Of a stretch of DNA of 64,000 nucleotides, positions 18,924 through 27,685 are shown one piece after another. Each line of letters starts with the position of its first letter. Positions within the stretch are counted from its first letter, which is position 1. This stretch comes from Methylobacterium sp. PvR107 (GTDB taxonomy: Bacteria; Pseudomonadota; Alphaproteobacteria; Rhizobiales; Beijerinckiaceae). The notes under the pieces are model-generated. The model saw only the letters and a list, made by a program, of their open reading frames with translations, had not been told where the DNA came from and ran no database searches. The stretch is from assembly GCF_017833295.1 (NCBI RefSeq), contig NZ_JAFIBW010000001.1, positions 2,866,001 through 2,930,000 on the forward strand, read 5' to 3'. The translations under genes were made by a program, and so were the position numbers.

Positions 18924-19460
18924 TCACGCGCGGCGCGCGCGCGGCCCCACCGTAAAGCCCGCGAGCAGCTGCTGCAGTTCGTCCTCGTGGACGAGGGTCG
19001 CGGCCTCCTCCGGCGCGACCCATCGCAACGTCCGCTGATCCCGCTCCGGCCAGCGTTCGTGCTGCACCTCGACCCGCAGTGGATACACGCGCACCTTGCA
19101 GGGGAGCGCGAGGCCGCCATCGAGGCGCTTCTCGTAACGATACCACCCGACCGGACTGGCCGCGATCTGGCCCTTCAGGCCGGCCTCCTCGAACGCCTCC
19201 CGCTCGGCCGCCCGGTGCGCCTTGCGGCCCAGCATCGGCCAGCCCTTCGGGATGATCCACCGCCCGGTGTCGCGCGAGGTGATCAGGAGAACCTCGATCC
19301 GGCCGTCCGCACCGACGCGGAACGGCAAGGCCGCGACCTGCTTGAGCGGTTTGGCATTCGCCTTCCGCAGCAGCTTCTTGAGGCTGGGACGCTTGGATAC
19401 CGTCTTCAGTGCTGACCTCGGAACTGTGAGCGATTGGATTTTCTGCGCACCATCCTGCAA
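18924..19460 (-). CDS. NUDIX hydrolase
   Basis: The 178-residue protein carries a NUDIX box in the form WIIPKGWPMLGRKAHRAA then EREAFEEAGLKG; the metal-binding REAFEEAG part is intact. The first part (GWPMLGRKAH) is the variant seen in alphaproteobacterial NUDIX proteins, not the textbook GX5E. A TTG start at 19460 is favoured: it follows GGGAGGAG at eight bases, whereas the nearby ATG at 19453 is out of frame. The basic N-terminus (SKRPSLKKLLRKANAKPLK) could bind phosphate-rich substrates. It diverges from the CYTH gene, whose substrates may be related. Confidence 0.85.
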   Translation of the reverse strand: MQDGAQKIQSLTVPRSALKTVSKRPSLKKLLRKANAKPLKQVAALPFRVGADGRIEVLLITSRDTGRWIIPKGWPMLGRKAHRAAEREAFEEAGLKGQIAASPVGWYRYEKRLDGGLALPCKVRVYPLRVEVQHERWPERDQRTLRWVAPEEAATLVHEDELQQLLAGFTVGPRARRA

Positions 19461-19628
19461 TCGAAAGTCTCCTCCCGCTTTTACATAGTTGAAGATGGGG
19501 GGTTTGCATCCTGGCTAAAGTGTCGGCGAGCCATGCCTGTAACGCGGTGCCCGGAGCCGACTGGCGCGCTTGCCTTGCACCGCTTTGTCCGCGAAAGCTT
19601 TCGGGGTCGAACAGCAGCGAGTCGCGGC

Positions 19629-20102
19629 ATGGCGGTCGAGATCGAGCGCAAGTTCATTGCAAGCCCCTCGGTTCTGACCTTGTGTCAATCGGGGACGCCC
19701 TTCGTTCAGGGCTATCTCGTCGCCGACGGCACCAACACGATCCGCATCCGCAAAGCCGGCGAGCACATGCTGGTGACCTGGAAAAGTCCGCGGCGCGGGG
19801 TCAGCCGCGACGAGATCGAGTTTCCGATCGCGCCCGAGGACGGCGCGGAGCTCCTGGCCCGCCTGCCGCCTGGTCGACGGCTGGAGAAGACGCGCTATTG
19901 GGTCGAGCATGCCGGCGCCGTGTGGGATGTCGACGTGTTCGGCGGCGGCCTCGCCGGTCTCATCCTAGCCGAGATCGAGCTCGAGCGGGAAGACCAGCCC
20001 GTGGTGCTGCCCCCGTGGGTCGAGCGGGAGGTCACGGCGGACGCGCGCTACCGCAATTCCCGGCTGGCCGCGGGCGCCCTTCCCGAGCAGCTGGCGGCGT
20101 GA
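19629..20102 (+). CDS. CYTH-domain protein (inorganic triphosphatase-like)
   Basis: The 157-residue protein begins MAVEIERKFIA, the EXEXK signature of the CYTH tunnel fold, and continues with TIRIRKAGEHMLVTWKS and EIEFPI, supplying alternating charged residues for the tunnel. Such proteins hydrolyse triphosphates (inorganic or thiamine triphosphate). There is no CHAD domain. It stands divergent from a NUDIX hydrolase, another phosphate-anhydride enzyme. Confidence 0.88.
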   Translation: MAVEIERKFIASPSVLTLCQSGTPFVQGYLVADGTNTIRIRKAGEHMLVTWKSPRRGVSRDEIEFPIAPEDGAELLARLPPGRRLEKTRYWVEHAGAVWDVDVFGGGLAGLILAEIELEREDQPVVLPPWVEREVTADARYRNSRLAAGALPEQLAA

Positions 20103-20147
20103 GAGCGCGACGCGTGAACGCCCGGGCCGCGGCGCCGTTCTAACGGA

Positions 20148-20420
20148 ATGCCCGACAGCCCGACCAACGTACCCACCAAGCGCCTCATCACCTGGACGCA
20201 GGATGTAACGGCCGGCGTGCCGCTCCCGCGCTTCGTCGGGCGAGTCGGCGCAGTAGAGGTCGGAATCTGCGAGTACGACGGATCGAGCCGGTTCTGGACG
20301 TGGTGGAGCCCCCTCGCCGAGGACATCTGGGGCCATGGCCAGGATGCCGAGGGCGCTCAGCGGGGCTGCGAGGCTTGGCTGCGCGGTTGGATCGAGAATT
20401 TCAGGCCGTTCTTCGCCTGA
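20148..20420 (+). CDS. Conserved small protein of unknown function
   Basis: The 90-residue protein is rich in aromatic residues (SSRFWTWWSPLAEDIWGHG, EAWLRGWIENFRPFF), which argues for a real folded product and not a GC shadow. There is no signal peptide or known motif. It follows the CYTH gene by 45 bases in the same direction. I do not recognise a family. Confidence 0.65.
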   Translation: MPDSPTNVPTKRLITWTQDVTAGVPLPRFVGRVGAVEVGICEYDGSSRFWTWWSPLAEDIWGHGQDAEGAQRGCEAWLRGWIENFRPFFA

Positions 20421-20448
20421 CCGCGCCGGAGGTCGGTCAGGCGCAGGA

Positions 20449-21021
20449 TCACCGACAATATTGCGGCAGGCGACGCTTCCAGCGCTCGCCGAGCCGCAGT
20501 TCGTTCCCCCGGCGCCAGGAGGGAACGGGTCGCGGCGACGGAGCCTGACCGGGCGGGGCCGGGATCGCGCGGGCGGACGCTTCGGGAGCCTCAGGAGCGA
20601 CGGCCGGTGCGGGCCGTGGGGAGGCGCGGCGAGGCTTGGCCGCAGGCTCCACCGCGGGGGCGCGGGGTGCGGTCGCCACTGCGGAGGCCTGCTCGACGCG
20701 GACCCGCGGACGGCGCACCCGCGGCGTCGCGGCCGGTTCGGCCTCCGATGCGGAGATGGCCTCCGGCTCGGCCGAGATCTCGAACATCGGGACCAGGCTC
20801 GGAAGGACGCGCCGGGCCGGCGCCTGCACAGGCCGCTCCTCCTGCCGGGGAGCCGGTGCAGCCTGAAGGGCCGGCTGGGTCGGCTTCACCTCGGCCTCGG
20901 CCAGTTCCGGCCACAGGCTCTTGTCGGAGCGTGTCGCGGGATGAGGTGAGGTCAGCGCTGTGCGTGCGGTACGAGTGTGCTTGACTTCGACCATAAACGG
21001 TCGCGCGCTGCGGCGCTTCAT
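20449..21021 (-). CDS. Proline/alanine-rich hypothetical protein
   Basis: The protein of 190 residues starts at the ATG at 21021, preceded by AAGGA. Residues 1-45 are basic (MKRRSARPFMVEVKHTR), the middle is a long low-complexity Ala/Pro/Glu linker, and the end is basic again (ERWKRRLPQYCR). No domain is recognised. It may be an interaction or scaffold protein. The biased composition keeps confidence moderate. Confidence 0.55.
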   Translation of the reverse strand: MKRRSARPFMVEVKHTRTARTALTSPHPATRSDKSLWPELAEAEVKPTQPALQAAPAPRQEERPVQAPARRVLPSLVPMFEISAEPEAISASEAEPAATPRVRRPRVRVEQASAVATAPRAPAVEPAAKPRRASPRPAPAVAPEAPEASARAIPAPPGQAPSPRPVPSWRRGNELRLGERWKRRLPQYCR

Positions 21022-21205
21022 GCAGAACGATCCTTGGAAGCATTCGGGCCGATACATCAACGGCGCGAACACCCACAGGCTAAGCCTGATCTCCGGAGAT
21101 GTCCAGAAAGACGAACCCGAACGTGATCGATTTCTTCGGTATTGGGACCAGCTCTCACGGCATCCGAGGGTCGGAACCTCGGAACAGCGCCGGATTTCGG
21201 CTTGA

Positions 21206-21439
21206 TCAGGCGGCCTGCGCCTGGGCCGTCGGGACCTGCGCCGCCACCGCGCGGCTGGGCTCGAACAGGGACCGGTACAGAGCCGCCGGCGTCCGGGTCC
21301 GACCGCTGCCGTCCATGATCGTCACATCGGCCATGCCGGCGGCGATCAGGCTCATGCCTTGATCCAGAGCGGTCAGGATTGAGGCGTGCTGATAGGCGAA
21401 CCGGCGCGCGGACAGGCGTGCGGAGACGGTGAAGTTCAT
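21206..21439 (-). CDS. Small conserved hypothetical protein
   Basis: The 77-residue protein (MNFTVSARLSARRFAYQHAS at the start, then SLIAAGMADVTIMDGSGRTR) has balanced composition and a ribosome-binding site (AGGA) upstream of the ATG at 21439. Just upstream is an AT-rich stretch (about 21540-21600) that could be its promoter. The mixed helical and strand-like pattern suggests a small soluble protein, perhaps a regulator. No family is recognised. Confidence 0.65.
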   Translation of the reverse strand: MNFTVSARLSARRFAYQHASILTALDQGMSLIAAGMADVTIMDGSGRTRTPAALYRSLFEPSRAVAAQVPTAQAQAA

Positions 21440-21689
21440 GACGATGATCCTGGAAAGCCCCGCCCGCCCTCGGACCTGGAGGACGGCAACGCCGCGCGAG
21501 GGCCGGGATCCGGTCCGCTCAATGCGGTGACCGCGGCCTGATGACTTTCAATAAAGTCCTTATATTGACGAAAGCTTGTTATCATCGACCTTTTTAAGGG
21601 GTTAAGAGGCTCCAGCCAGTCGCGCCCCGGGGATCGCAGAGGCCGGCCGACGGCGGAGCCGCCCGGCTGCGCGGGTCGTGGCGCTGAGG

Positions 21690-22149
21690 CAGGCTCATTG
21701 GATTCTCGTCGAGGAGCGCGGGATGGGCATTTCGGTCCAGCACACCGTCGCGACGGCCCTGGCCATACATGCCGGAACCGATGCCGCCGAGCGGCTCGCC
21801 GTGATGGGTCCAGCCGTGCGCCTGGCCCGCGCCGGACGGTGGCCCTGTCGATGATCCTGCACGAGCTGGCGACCAACGCGACGAAGTATGGCGCCCTCTC
21901 CTGCGAGGCGGGGCGCGTGCGGATCGTGTGGCACACGGCCCGTCGCGAGACCGGGCGAACCCTTCATCTGTGCTGGAGCGAGCATGGCGGCCCGCCGGTG
22001 ACGCCCCCTCCGAACGATGCGGCTTCGGATCCCGGCTGATCGAGCGCACCCTGACCGACACGCCCGGGGGTGAGGTGGCGCTCCGCTTCGCGCCGGACGG
22101 CGTCACTTGCCCGATGAAGGCCGCGATCCAGCGCCTGCGGGAGACATGA
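21690..22149 (+). pseudogene. Broken HWE histidine kinase, C-terminal remnant
   Basis: Three frames in succession give pieces of one HWE kinase C-terminus. Frame one (about 21690-21840) reads GTDAAERLAVMGPAVRLA; frame two (about 21838-22020) gives TVALSMILHELATNATKYGA and LHLCWSEHGGPPV; frame three (about 22015-22149) gives GFGSRLIERTL and PDGVTCPMKAAIQ. Two frameshifts and loss of the whole N-terminal half, including the phosphoacceptor region, make it non-functional. The ATPase N-box (HELATNATKYG) remains readable. Confidence 0.8.
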
Positions 22150-22242
22150 AGGCGGGCTTGACGGTGTCCGGACACGACCCTGGCGTTCCTTGGCCCGGTG
22201 CGTGCTACGATCCGGCGGGACAAATCGGGCGGGCGGGCGGGC

Positions 22243-23814
22243 ATGCTGAACAGACGATCTTTCGTGGCGCTCACGGGCGCCGCGCTCGCTGCTCCGGCGC
22301 TGGCGCAGGGCACGGCGTCCCGGACGCTCAAGTTCATCCCGCAGGCCGACCTGACGGTGCTCGATCCGATCTGGACGACCGCCTACGTGACCCGCAATCA
22401 CGGGCTCGCGGTGTTCGACACGCTCTACGGCACCGATGCCGGCTACGCCGCCCAGCCGCAGATGGTCGCCGGCCACACGGTGGAGAACGACGGCACGCTG
22501 TGGCGCCTCACCCTGCGGCCCGGGCTGACCTTCCACGACGGCAGCCCCGTGCTGGCCCGCGACTGCGTGGCCAGCATCGCCCGCTGGGGCAAGCGCGACG
22601 CCATGGGTCAGACGCTCATGGCCTACACGGACGAGCTTTCGGCCCCCGATGACCGGACGATCCAGTTCCGCCTGAAGAAGCCCTTCGCGCTCCTGCCGGA
22701 CGCACTCGGCAAGGTCGGCTCGTCGATCTGCGCGATCATGCCGGAGCGCCTCGCCAAGACCGACCCGTTCACCCAGGTGACCGAGATGGTCGGCAGCGGC
22801 CCGTTCCGCTTCAAGGCGGACGAGCGCGTGGTCGGCGCCCGCGTCGTCTATGAGCGCTTTGCCGGCTACGTCCCCCGCGAGGGCGGCGAGCCGCAATGGA
22901 CGTCCGGTCCCAAGCGCGTCTTCGTCGACCGGGTCGAGTGGACCGTCATCCCCGATCAGGCCACCGCCGCCTCGGCCATGCAGACGGGCGAGATGGATTG
23001 GTGGGAGCAGCCCCCGGCCGACCTCGTGCCGACGCTCGGCACTCTGACGACACGGATCACCGACCCGACCGGCCTGATCGGCTGCCTGCGGATGAATGAG
23101 CTCCAGCCGCCCTTCGACAATCCGGCGATCCGGCAGGTGCTGCTGAAGGTCGTCGACCAGACCGACTTCATGCAGGCCGTGACCGGCACCGACCCCAAGC
23201 TGATTCATGTGCCGACCGGCTTCTTCTGCCCCGGCCTGCCGATGGCGAGCGATGTAGGCCTCGGGGCGCTCACGGGCAAGCGCGACTACGAGGCGGCCAA
23301 AAAGGCGCTCGCGGCGGCGGGCTACAAGGGGGAGAAGGTGGTGCTGATGGGCGCTTCCGACTTCCCGAGCCTGAAGGCGCTCGCCGACGTGGCGGCCGAC
23401 ATGCTGACCCGCGCCGGTTTCAACGTCGACTACCAGGTTATGGATTGGGGCTCGGTGGTGCAGCGGCGCGCCAAGAAGGATCCGGTCGCCCAGGGCGGGT
23501 GGAGCGCGTTCTGCACCTTCTGGGCGGGGCTCGATCAGGCCAACCCGGCGGTCAGCGCCTTCCTCCGGGGAACGGGACAGAGCGCCGCGATCGGCTGGCC
23601 GACCAGCGCGGCGATCGAGGCGCTGCGGGATCGATGGCTCGACGCCCCCGACACCGCCGCGCGCAAGAAGCTCGCGGACGAGCTCCAGCAGCAGGCCTTC
23701 ACCGACCTGCCCTACCTGCCGCTGGGGCAATATTTCAACCAGACCTCGTTCAAGCCGTCCCTGACGGGGGTGCTCGACGGCGTCCCGGTGTTCTGGAACG
23801 TCAAGAAGGGCTGA
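22243..23814 (+). CDS. ABC transporter substrate-binding protein, peptide/nickel type
   Basis: The 523-residue protein belongs to solute-binding family 5. It starts MLNRRSFVALTGAALAAPAL, a twin-arginine-like or lipid-free signal, with cleavage after ALA near residue 21. The typical core includes WRLTLRPGLTFHDGSPV and SGPFRFK. The family binds peptides or other amines in the periplasm for import. No permease or ATPase gene is next to it, so it is an orphan or works with a distant system. The upstream frame to 22198 has no support. Confidence 0.9.
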   Translation: MLNRRSFVALTGAALAAPALAQGTASRTLKFIPQADLTVLDPIWTTAYVTRNHGLAVFDTLYGTDAGYAAQPQMVAGHTVENDGTLWRLTLRPGLTFHDGSPVLARDCVASIARWGKRDAMGQTLMAYTDELSAPDDRTIQFRLKKPFALLPDALGKVGSSICAIMPERLAKTDPFTQVTEMVGSGPFRFKADERVVGARVVYERFAGYVPREGGEPQWTSGPKRVFVDRVEWTVIPDQATAASAMQTGEMDWWEQPPADLVPTLGTLTTRITDPTGLIGCLRMNELQPPFDNPAIRQVLLKVVDQTDFMQAVTGTDPKLIHVPTGFFCPGLPMASDVGLGALTGKRDYEAAKKALAAAGYKGEKVVLMGASDFPSLKALADVAADMLTRAGFNVDYQVMDWGSVVQRRAKKDPVAQGGWSAFCTFWAGLDQANPAVSAFLRGTGQSAAIGWPTSAAIEALRDRWLDAPDTAARKKLADELQQQAFTDLPYLPLGQYFNQTSFKPSLTGVLDGVPVFWNVKKG

Positions 23815-23821
23815 GGCGGAC

Positions 23822-23840
23822 GGGCCGGCCGGCCCCCTTT
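23822..23840 (+). terminator. Possible hairpin terminator after the binding protein
   Basis: GGGCC-GGCC-GGCCC followed by CCTTT lies eight bases past the stop codon. The stem is short but GC-only, and the T run is weak. Confidence 0.4.
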
Positions 23841-24354
23841 CAAAGCGTCGGGCCGAGGGCGCGGGCTCAGCGGCTCCGGGCGCGTGCGCGCGGCCTTTTC
23901 CCGGATACCCGGGACGCGGAAAGGGCCGCGTTCCCGCGACAGGGCTCGCGCGGAACCGGCTCCGCGTCTCTGCGCGCGCAGCGAAGCAGTCCAGCGGCGT
24001 CAGGCTTGACCGATGTCCCGCATTCCTGGGTTGCTTCGCTGCGCTCGCAACGGCGAACCGGCAACCGGCACCCCTGAAGCCCTCCTCCAAGAGCCTGCTG
24101 TATCTCCGGTTCGGCGGCCTTCAACGGTATCCTGCCACACGGATACGCCGTCATGATCAACAGATCCGCTCCGTTGAAGCCCCGGGAGCGCTTCCCAGCC
24201 GTGTCGCGAACGGGTTAAGCAGGGTCGGCACAGGTCACCGCCAGAGCTGACCGGCCCGCGAGGAAGCCCGAGACGTCCGTCTCACCGCCATCGCGGCGGT
24301 GCATCGACGCCCTCGACACCGCGCGGATTCCACGACGCGACGAGGACACGCCCG
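23841..24354. other. Intergenic region holding a dispersed repeat
   Basis: The gap between the binding protein and the MFS transporter contains the repeat at 23966-24054. The rest has no supported gene. The MFS promoter is expected in the last 200 bases, but no consensus is evident. Confidence 0.45.
23966..24054. repeat. Dispersed inverted-repeat element, copy 3
   Basis: The left end reads GCGCAGCGAAGCAGTCCAG and the right end CTGGGTTGCTTCGCTGCGC, the best-matched inverted ends of the family in this window. The centre differs from the copies at 2469, 5069 and 52022. Confidence 0.75.
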
Positions 24355-25689
24355 ATGACAGGCTTGGTGACAGGCTCCCCGGACGACGCCGCGCTGGAAC
24401 GCTCGGCGATGCGCAGGATAGGCTGGCGGCTCGTGCCGTTCCTGATCCTCGCCTACTTCGTGTCCTTCCTTGACCGGGTAAACGTCGGCTTCGCGGCGAT
24501 CCAGATGAACCACGATGTCGGCCTGTCCGCCACGGTGTTCGGCTGGGGTGCCGGGATCTTCTTCATCGGCTACTTCCTGATGGAGATCCCCAGCAACCTG
24601 ATGCTGGAACGCTTCGGTGCGCGGCTCTGGATCGCCCGGATCATGGCGACCTGGGGGCTGATCTCCGCCGCCATGGCCCTGGTGCAGGGGCCCTGGTCGT
24701 TCATCGGCCTGCGCTTCCTGCTCGGGCTCGCCGAGGCCGGCTTCTTCCCCGGCGTGATCCTCTATCTCACCTACTGGTTCCCCTCCGCCTACCGGGCGCG
24801 GATCATCGGGGTCTTCATGATCTCGATCCCGATCTCGTCGTTCCTCGGCTCGCCGATCTCCGGCGCGCTGCTCAACGTGACCGGATTCGGACTCGCGGGC
24901 TGGCAGTGGCTGTTCATCCTCGAGGGCCTGCCGGCGGTGCTGATGGCCGGCGCAGTCCTGTGGCTGCTGCCGAACGGACCGCGGGACGCGGCGTGGCTGC
25001 CGGCGGATGAGCGCGACTGGCTGCAGCGGCAGCTCCAGGCCGAAGCGGCGCGCAACACCCGCCGCGGCCAGCCGGCGAAGCCGCCGCTCCGGGAGATCCT
25101 GAGCGACCGGCGGCTCGCGCTGTTCGCGGCGATCTATTTCGGCTCGACGGCGAGCAGCTACGGCCTCTCGTTCTGGACGCCGCAGATCGTGAAGAGCTTC
25201 GGCCTCGGCAATTTCGAGACGGGCCTGCTGAACAGCATCCCGTACGGCTTCGCCTCGGTCGCCATGATCCTCTGGGGCCGGCACAGCGACCGGACGGCCG
25301 AGCGGCGCTGGCACCTCGCGCTCTCCTTCCTGATCCTCGCGCTGGGGCTGGCGGGTGGCACGGTGCTGACGGGGCTCGGCCCGGTCGTCGCGGCGCTGAC
25401 GGTGGCGGCGGTCGGCGTCTACATGCTCAAGGGTCCGTTCTGGGCGCTGGCGACCGAGCAGATGCCGCCCGCCACGGCGGCGGCGAGCATCGCGGCGATC
25501 AACGCGGTCGGAAACCTCGGCGGCTTTCTCGGCCCCTACCTGATCGGCGCGATCAAGGACGGGACCGGCAGCTTCACCCTGAGCCTCGTCCCCCTGGTGG
25601 TGTTCGCCCTGCTCTCGGCCGCCCTGTCGCTCGTACCCGGTCGGACCCCGCAGGCCGACCCGAACGCGCGCCGGCCGTCCACCGCCTGA
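24355..25689 (+). CDS. MFS transporter, anion:cation symporter type
   Basis: The 444-residue membrane protein shows about 12 helices and the ACS-family N-terminus (PFLILAYFVSFLDRVNVGFA), then NLMLERFGARLWIARIMATW and FFPGVILYLTYWFP. These transporters import organic anions such as tartrate, phthalate or glucarate with protons. The ATG at 24355 follows GAGGACACG. A broken SDR dehydrogenase follows directly, so the pair may once have served uptake and oxidation of one compound. The substrate is not deducible. Confidence 0.88.
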   Translation: MTGLVTGSPDDAALERSAMRRIGWRLVPFLILAYFVSFLDRVNVGFAAIQMNHDVGLSATVFGWGAGIFFIGYFLMEIPSNLMLERFGARLWIARIMATWGLISAAMALVQGPWSFIGLRFLLGLAEAGFFPGVILYLTYWFPSAYRARIIGVFMISIPISSFLGSPISGALLNVTGFGLAGWQWLFILEGLPAVLMAGAVLWLLPNGPRDAAWLPADERDWLQRQLQAEAARNTRRGQPAKPPLREILSDRRLALFAAIYFGSTASSYGLSFWTPQIVKSFGLGNFETGLLNSIPYGFASVAMILWGRHSDRTAERRWHLALSFLILALGLAGGTVLTGLGPVVAALTVAAVGVYMLKGPFWALATEQMPPATAAASIAAINAVGNLGGFLGPYLIGAIKDGTGSFTLSLVPLVVFALLSAALSLVPGRTPQADPNARRPSTA

Positions 25690-25769
25690 GCGGGCTGGGG
25701 AGAACCGGTTCCGGAACCGGGCGGTTAGCCCTGCGCAACGGCCGGACACGTGGGACCCCAGGCATCGGC

Positions 25770-26439
25770 ATGCCGTTCGACGGCAAAGTGGTGATCGTGG
25801 CGGGCGCCGGATCCGGGATCGGGGCCGCCACGGCGAGGCGGCTCGCGAAATCAGGCGCGCAGGTCGTCCTGAACGACCGGACGCGGGAACCGCTCGAGGC
25901 GGTCGCCGCCGATTTCAACCTCGGCCGGGTCGCGCTTTAGACCGGCGACGTCTCGGACGAGGCAGCGGCCGAAGCGCTGGTCGCCGCGGCGATCGAGCGG
26001 TTCCACCGACCCGACGTGCGCGTCAACAATGCCGGTGCCGTGCCCACCGGCCCGATCCTGGAAGCCTCCGTGCAGGATGGGCGCAAGGTCATGGCGGTCG
26101 ATGTCGACGGCGTGTTCTTCTGTACCCGCGCCGCGCATCCGCATTTGGTTCAGGTTGGCGGCAACATCGTCAACGTCTCGTCGGTCTCGGGCCTCGGCGG
26201 CGACGGGAACATGAGCTTCTACGACGCTGCCAGGGAGGCCGGGTCAACGCGGTCAATCCCAGGCTGACCTTCACGGGACTGACGCAGGACATCAAGCGCG
26301 ATCAGGATCTGATGCGCCGGAGGAGGTTGCCGACGTGATCGCCTTCCTGGCCAGCGGCGCCGCCCGTTACGTCACGGGCGTGAACCTGCCTGTCGTCGGC
26401 GACCTCACCGCCTCGAACGGACAGCCGAAGCAGGCCTGA
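25770..26439 (+). pseudogene. Broken short-chain dehydrogenase/reductase
   Basis: The N-terminus is a clean SDR (VIVAGAGSGIGAATARRLA, cofactor motif GxxxGxG), but TAG interrupts the frame at 25938. It continues through VNNAGA and GNIVNVSSVSG, ending near SFYDAA, where the catalytic Tyr-x3-Lys lysine is lost by a deletion. The C-terminal part resumes in other frames (RVNAVNP; PEEVADVIAFLASGAARYVT), with a second deletion between them. One stop and at least two deletions make it inactive. Confidence 0.85.
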
Positions 26440-26486
26440 GCGCCGGGATCGCGGATGGGCGCGCGACGTCGAGAGCGGGAGATATC

Positions 26487-26665
26487 GTGGACTTGAACGA
26501 CGCCGTGCGCGACGCCATCGTGGCGGAACGGCAGCGCCAGGCGGAGGTAAGGATCTTGCGCCGAAGGTGGATCTGTCCGATCCGGGCTAGGTGCGGATCG
26601 ACGGGCGGATCGACATCGCGGCGCTGATCATGGTGATCGCGGGCGCGCTCGCCGGCGGCCCGTAA
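26487..26665 (+). pseudogene. Decayed small hypothetical gene
   Basis: A GTG at 26487 with GGGAGA upstream starts VDLNDAVRDAIVAERQRQAE, but a frameshift near 26545 is needed to reach KVDLSDPG, then a TAG stop, then VRIDGRIDIAALIMVIAGAL to the TAA at 26665. Together they look like one small protein broken by a frameshift and a stop, next to another pseudogene. I do not recognise the family, so this is tentative. Confidence 0.4.
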
Positions 26666-26689
26666 GCCATCCAACCGGGATGGGGCTCC

Positions 26690-27103
26690 ATGCCGAAGCT
26701 CAGCGCGGTGCTCGAGCCGGCCCTCTACGTGACGGATCTCGCGCGCGCGGACGCGTTCTACCGCGACATCCTCGGCCTGACCTGCATCCACACCGATGCG
26801 CGGATGCGCGCCTTCGACGTCGGCGGCGGCGGTGTCCTGTTGCTCTTTCCGGAAGGCGGATCCCTGCACCCGATCCGGACGCCGGGCGGGGATATTCCGC
26901 CCCATGACGGGCGTGGGCCGGCGCATAACGCCTTCTCGATCGACGCCGATGCCCTCCCCGCCTGGGAGGGTCAGCTCGCGGCCGCCGGCATCGCCGTCGA
27001 GGGACGCACCTTTTGGCCGCGGGGCGGGACCAGCCTCTGCTTCCGCGATCCGGACACACACCTGCTGGAGCTTGCCACGCCCGGCCTCTGGAAGGGCTAT
27101 TGA
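26690..27103 (+). CDS. VOC family protein (glyoxalase/bleomycin-resistance fold)
   Basis: The 137-residue protein has the paired beta-alpha-beta modules of the vicinal oxygen chelate fold: LEPALYVTDLARADAFYRDI at the start and FRDPDTHLLELATPG at the end, with metal-ligand candidates (His in the HNAFSID region, Glu in LLELA). Members act as lyases, dioxygenases or antibiotic-binding proteins. The substrate is unknown. It follows two pseudogenes in the same direction. Confidence 0.85.
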   Translation: MPKLSAVLEPALYVTDLARADAFYRDILGLTCIHTDARMRAFDVGGGGVLLLFPEGGSLHPIRTPGGDIPPHDGRGPAHNAFSIDADALPAWEGQLAAAGIAVEGRTFWPRGGTSLCFRDPDTHLLELATPGLWKGY

Positions 27104-27191
27104 GCCCCGGTCAGACGGCGGGGCCGGTCGCCTCACCCCCGTGACCGAACCCCAGCCCGCCGCCCCGGTTGTCCCCGCACGGGAGGCACCC

Positions 27192-27527
27192 ATGATCAAT
27201 GGGACGATTACGGTCGGCAGCGCGCATCTCGAACTCGGCGAGAGCTTTCGCGATCAGGCGCAGCGGCGCATCCAGGATGCCGCCGACAAGTATCTCGGCA
27301 ATCGCGTCACGGCCTCCCTCCACGTGGCGCGGGCGGGCGGAGATTTCCGCTGCTCGGTGAACAAGCAGATGAGTGGCCAGGGCATGATGAGCGCCGAGGC
27401 CCTGGGCGAGAGCGTCCCGCGGGCGTTCCGCGCAGCCAACAACAAGGTCGAGAAGCTGTTGCGACGCACGAAGCGCCTGCAGCGCGAGGATCGGGCGCAC
27501 CAGCCCGACAGGATCATCACGGCCTAG
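27192..27527 (+). CDS. hpf: Ribosome hibernation factor, short HPF/RaiA type
   Basis: The 111-residue protein (MINGTITVGSAHLELGESFR, then VNKQMSGQGMMSAEALGE and AANNKVEKLLRRTKRLQR) has the beta-alpha-beta-beta-beta-alpha layout and basic final helix of the HPF/RaiA family. It would bind the 30S decoding region in resting cells. It lacks the C-terminal domain of long HPF. The ATG at 27192 follows GGGAGG. Most of this class also has a long HPF elsewhere, so this may be a paralogue. The assignment rests on pattern, not search. Confidence 0.7.
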   Translation: MINGTITVGSAHLELGESFRDQAQRRIQDAADKYLGNRVTASLHVARAGGDFRCSVNKQMSGQGMMSAEALGESVPRAFRAANNKVEKLLRRTKRLQREDRAHQPDRIITA

Positions 27528-27582
27528 AGCCGGATCCGCGCGGAACGGCAGCAGGCCGGACTTTTGCACCCCCAAGCGCGAA

Positions 27583-27612
27583 CGAGGCCGCCTCCTTTCG
27601 GAGACAGCCTCG
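27583..27612. terminator. Hairpin in the convergent hpf / porin gap
   Basis: CGAGGC pairs with GCCTCG, and CTCC with GGAG inside, around a TTTC loop. It lies between the hpf stop and the convergent outer-membrane gene, and may terminate the hpf transcript. Confidence 0.5.
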
Positions 27613-27644
27613 CGCGATCGTGCGGTACTTGCGAGCCCTGACCC

Positions 27645-27674
27645 GGCCTGGGACGCGGAACCGCCTCCCAGGCC
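27645..27674 (-). terminator. Hairpin just past the outer-membrane protein gene
   Basis: GGCCTGGGA pairs perfectly with TCCCAGGCC over a 12-base loop, starting 12 bases beyond the porin stop codon on the minus strand. It is a plausible terminator despite lacking a long T run. Confidence 0.6.
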
Positions 27675-27685
27675 CGTGCAGGTTC

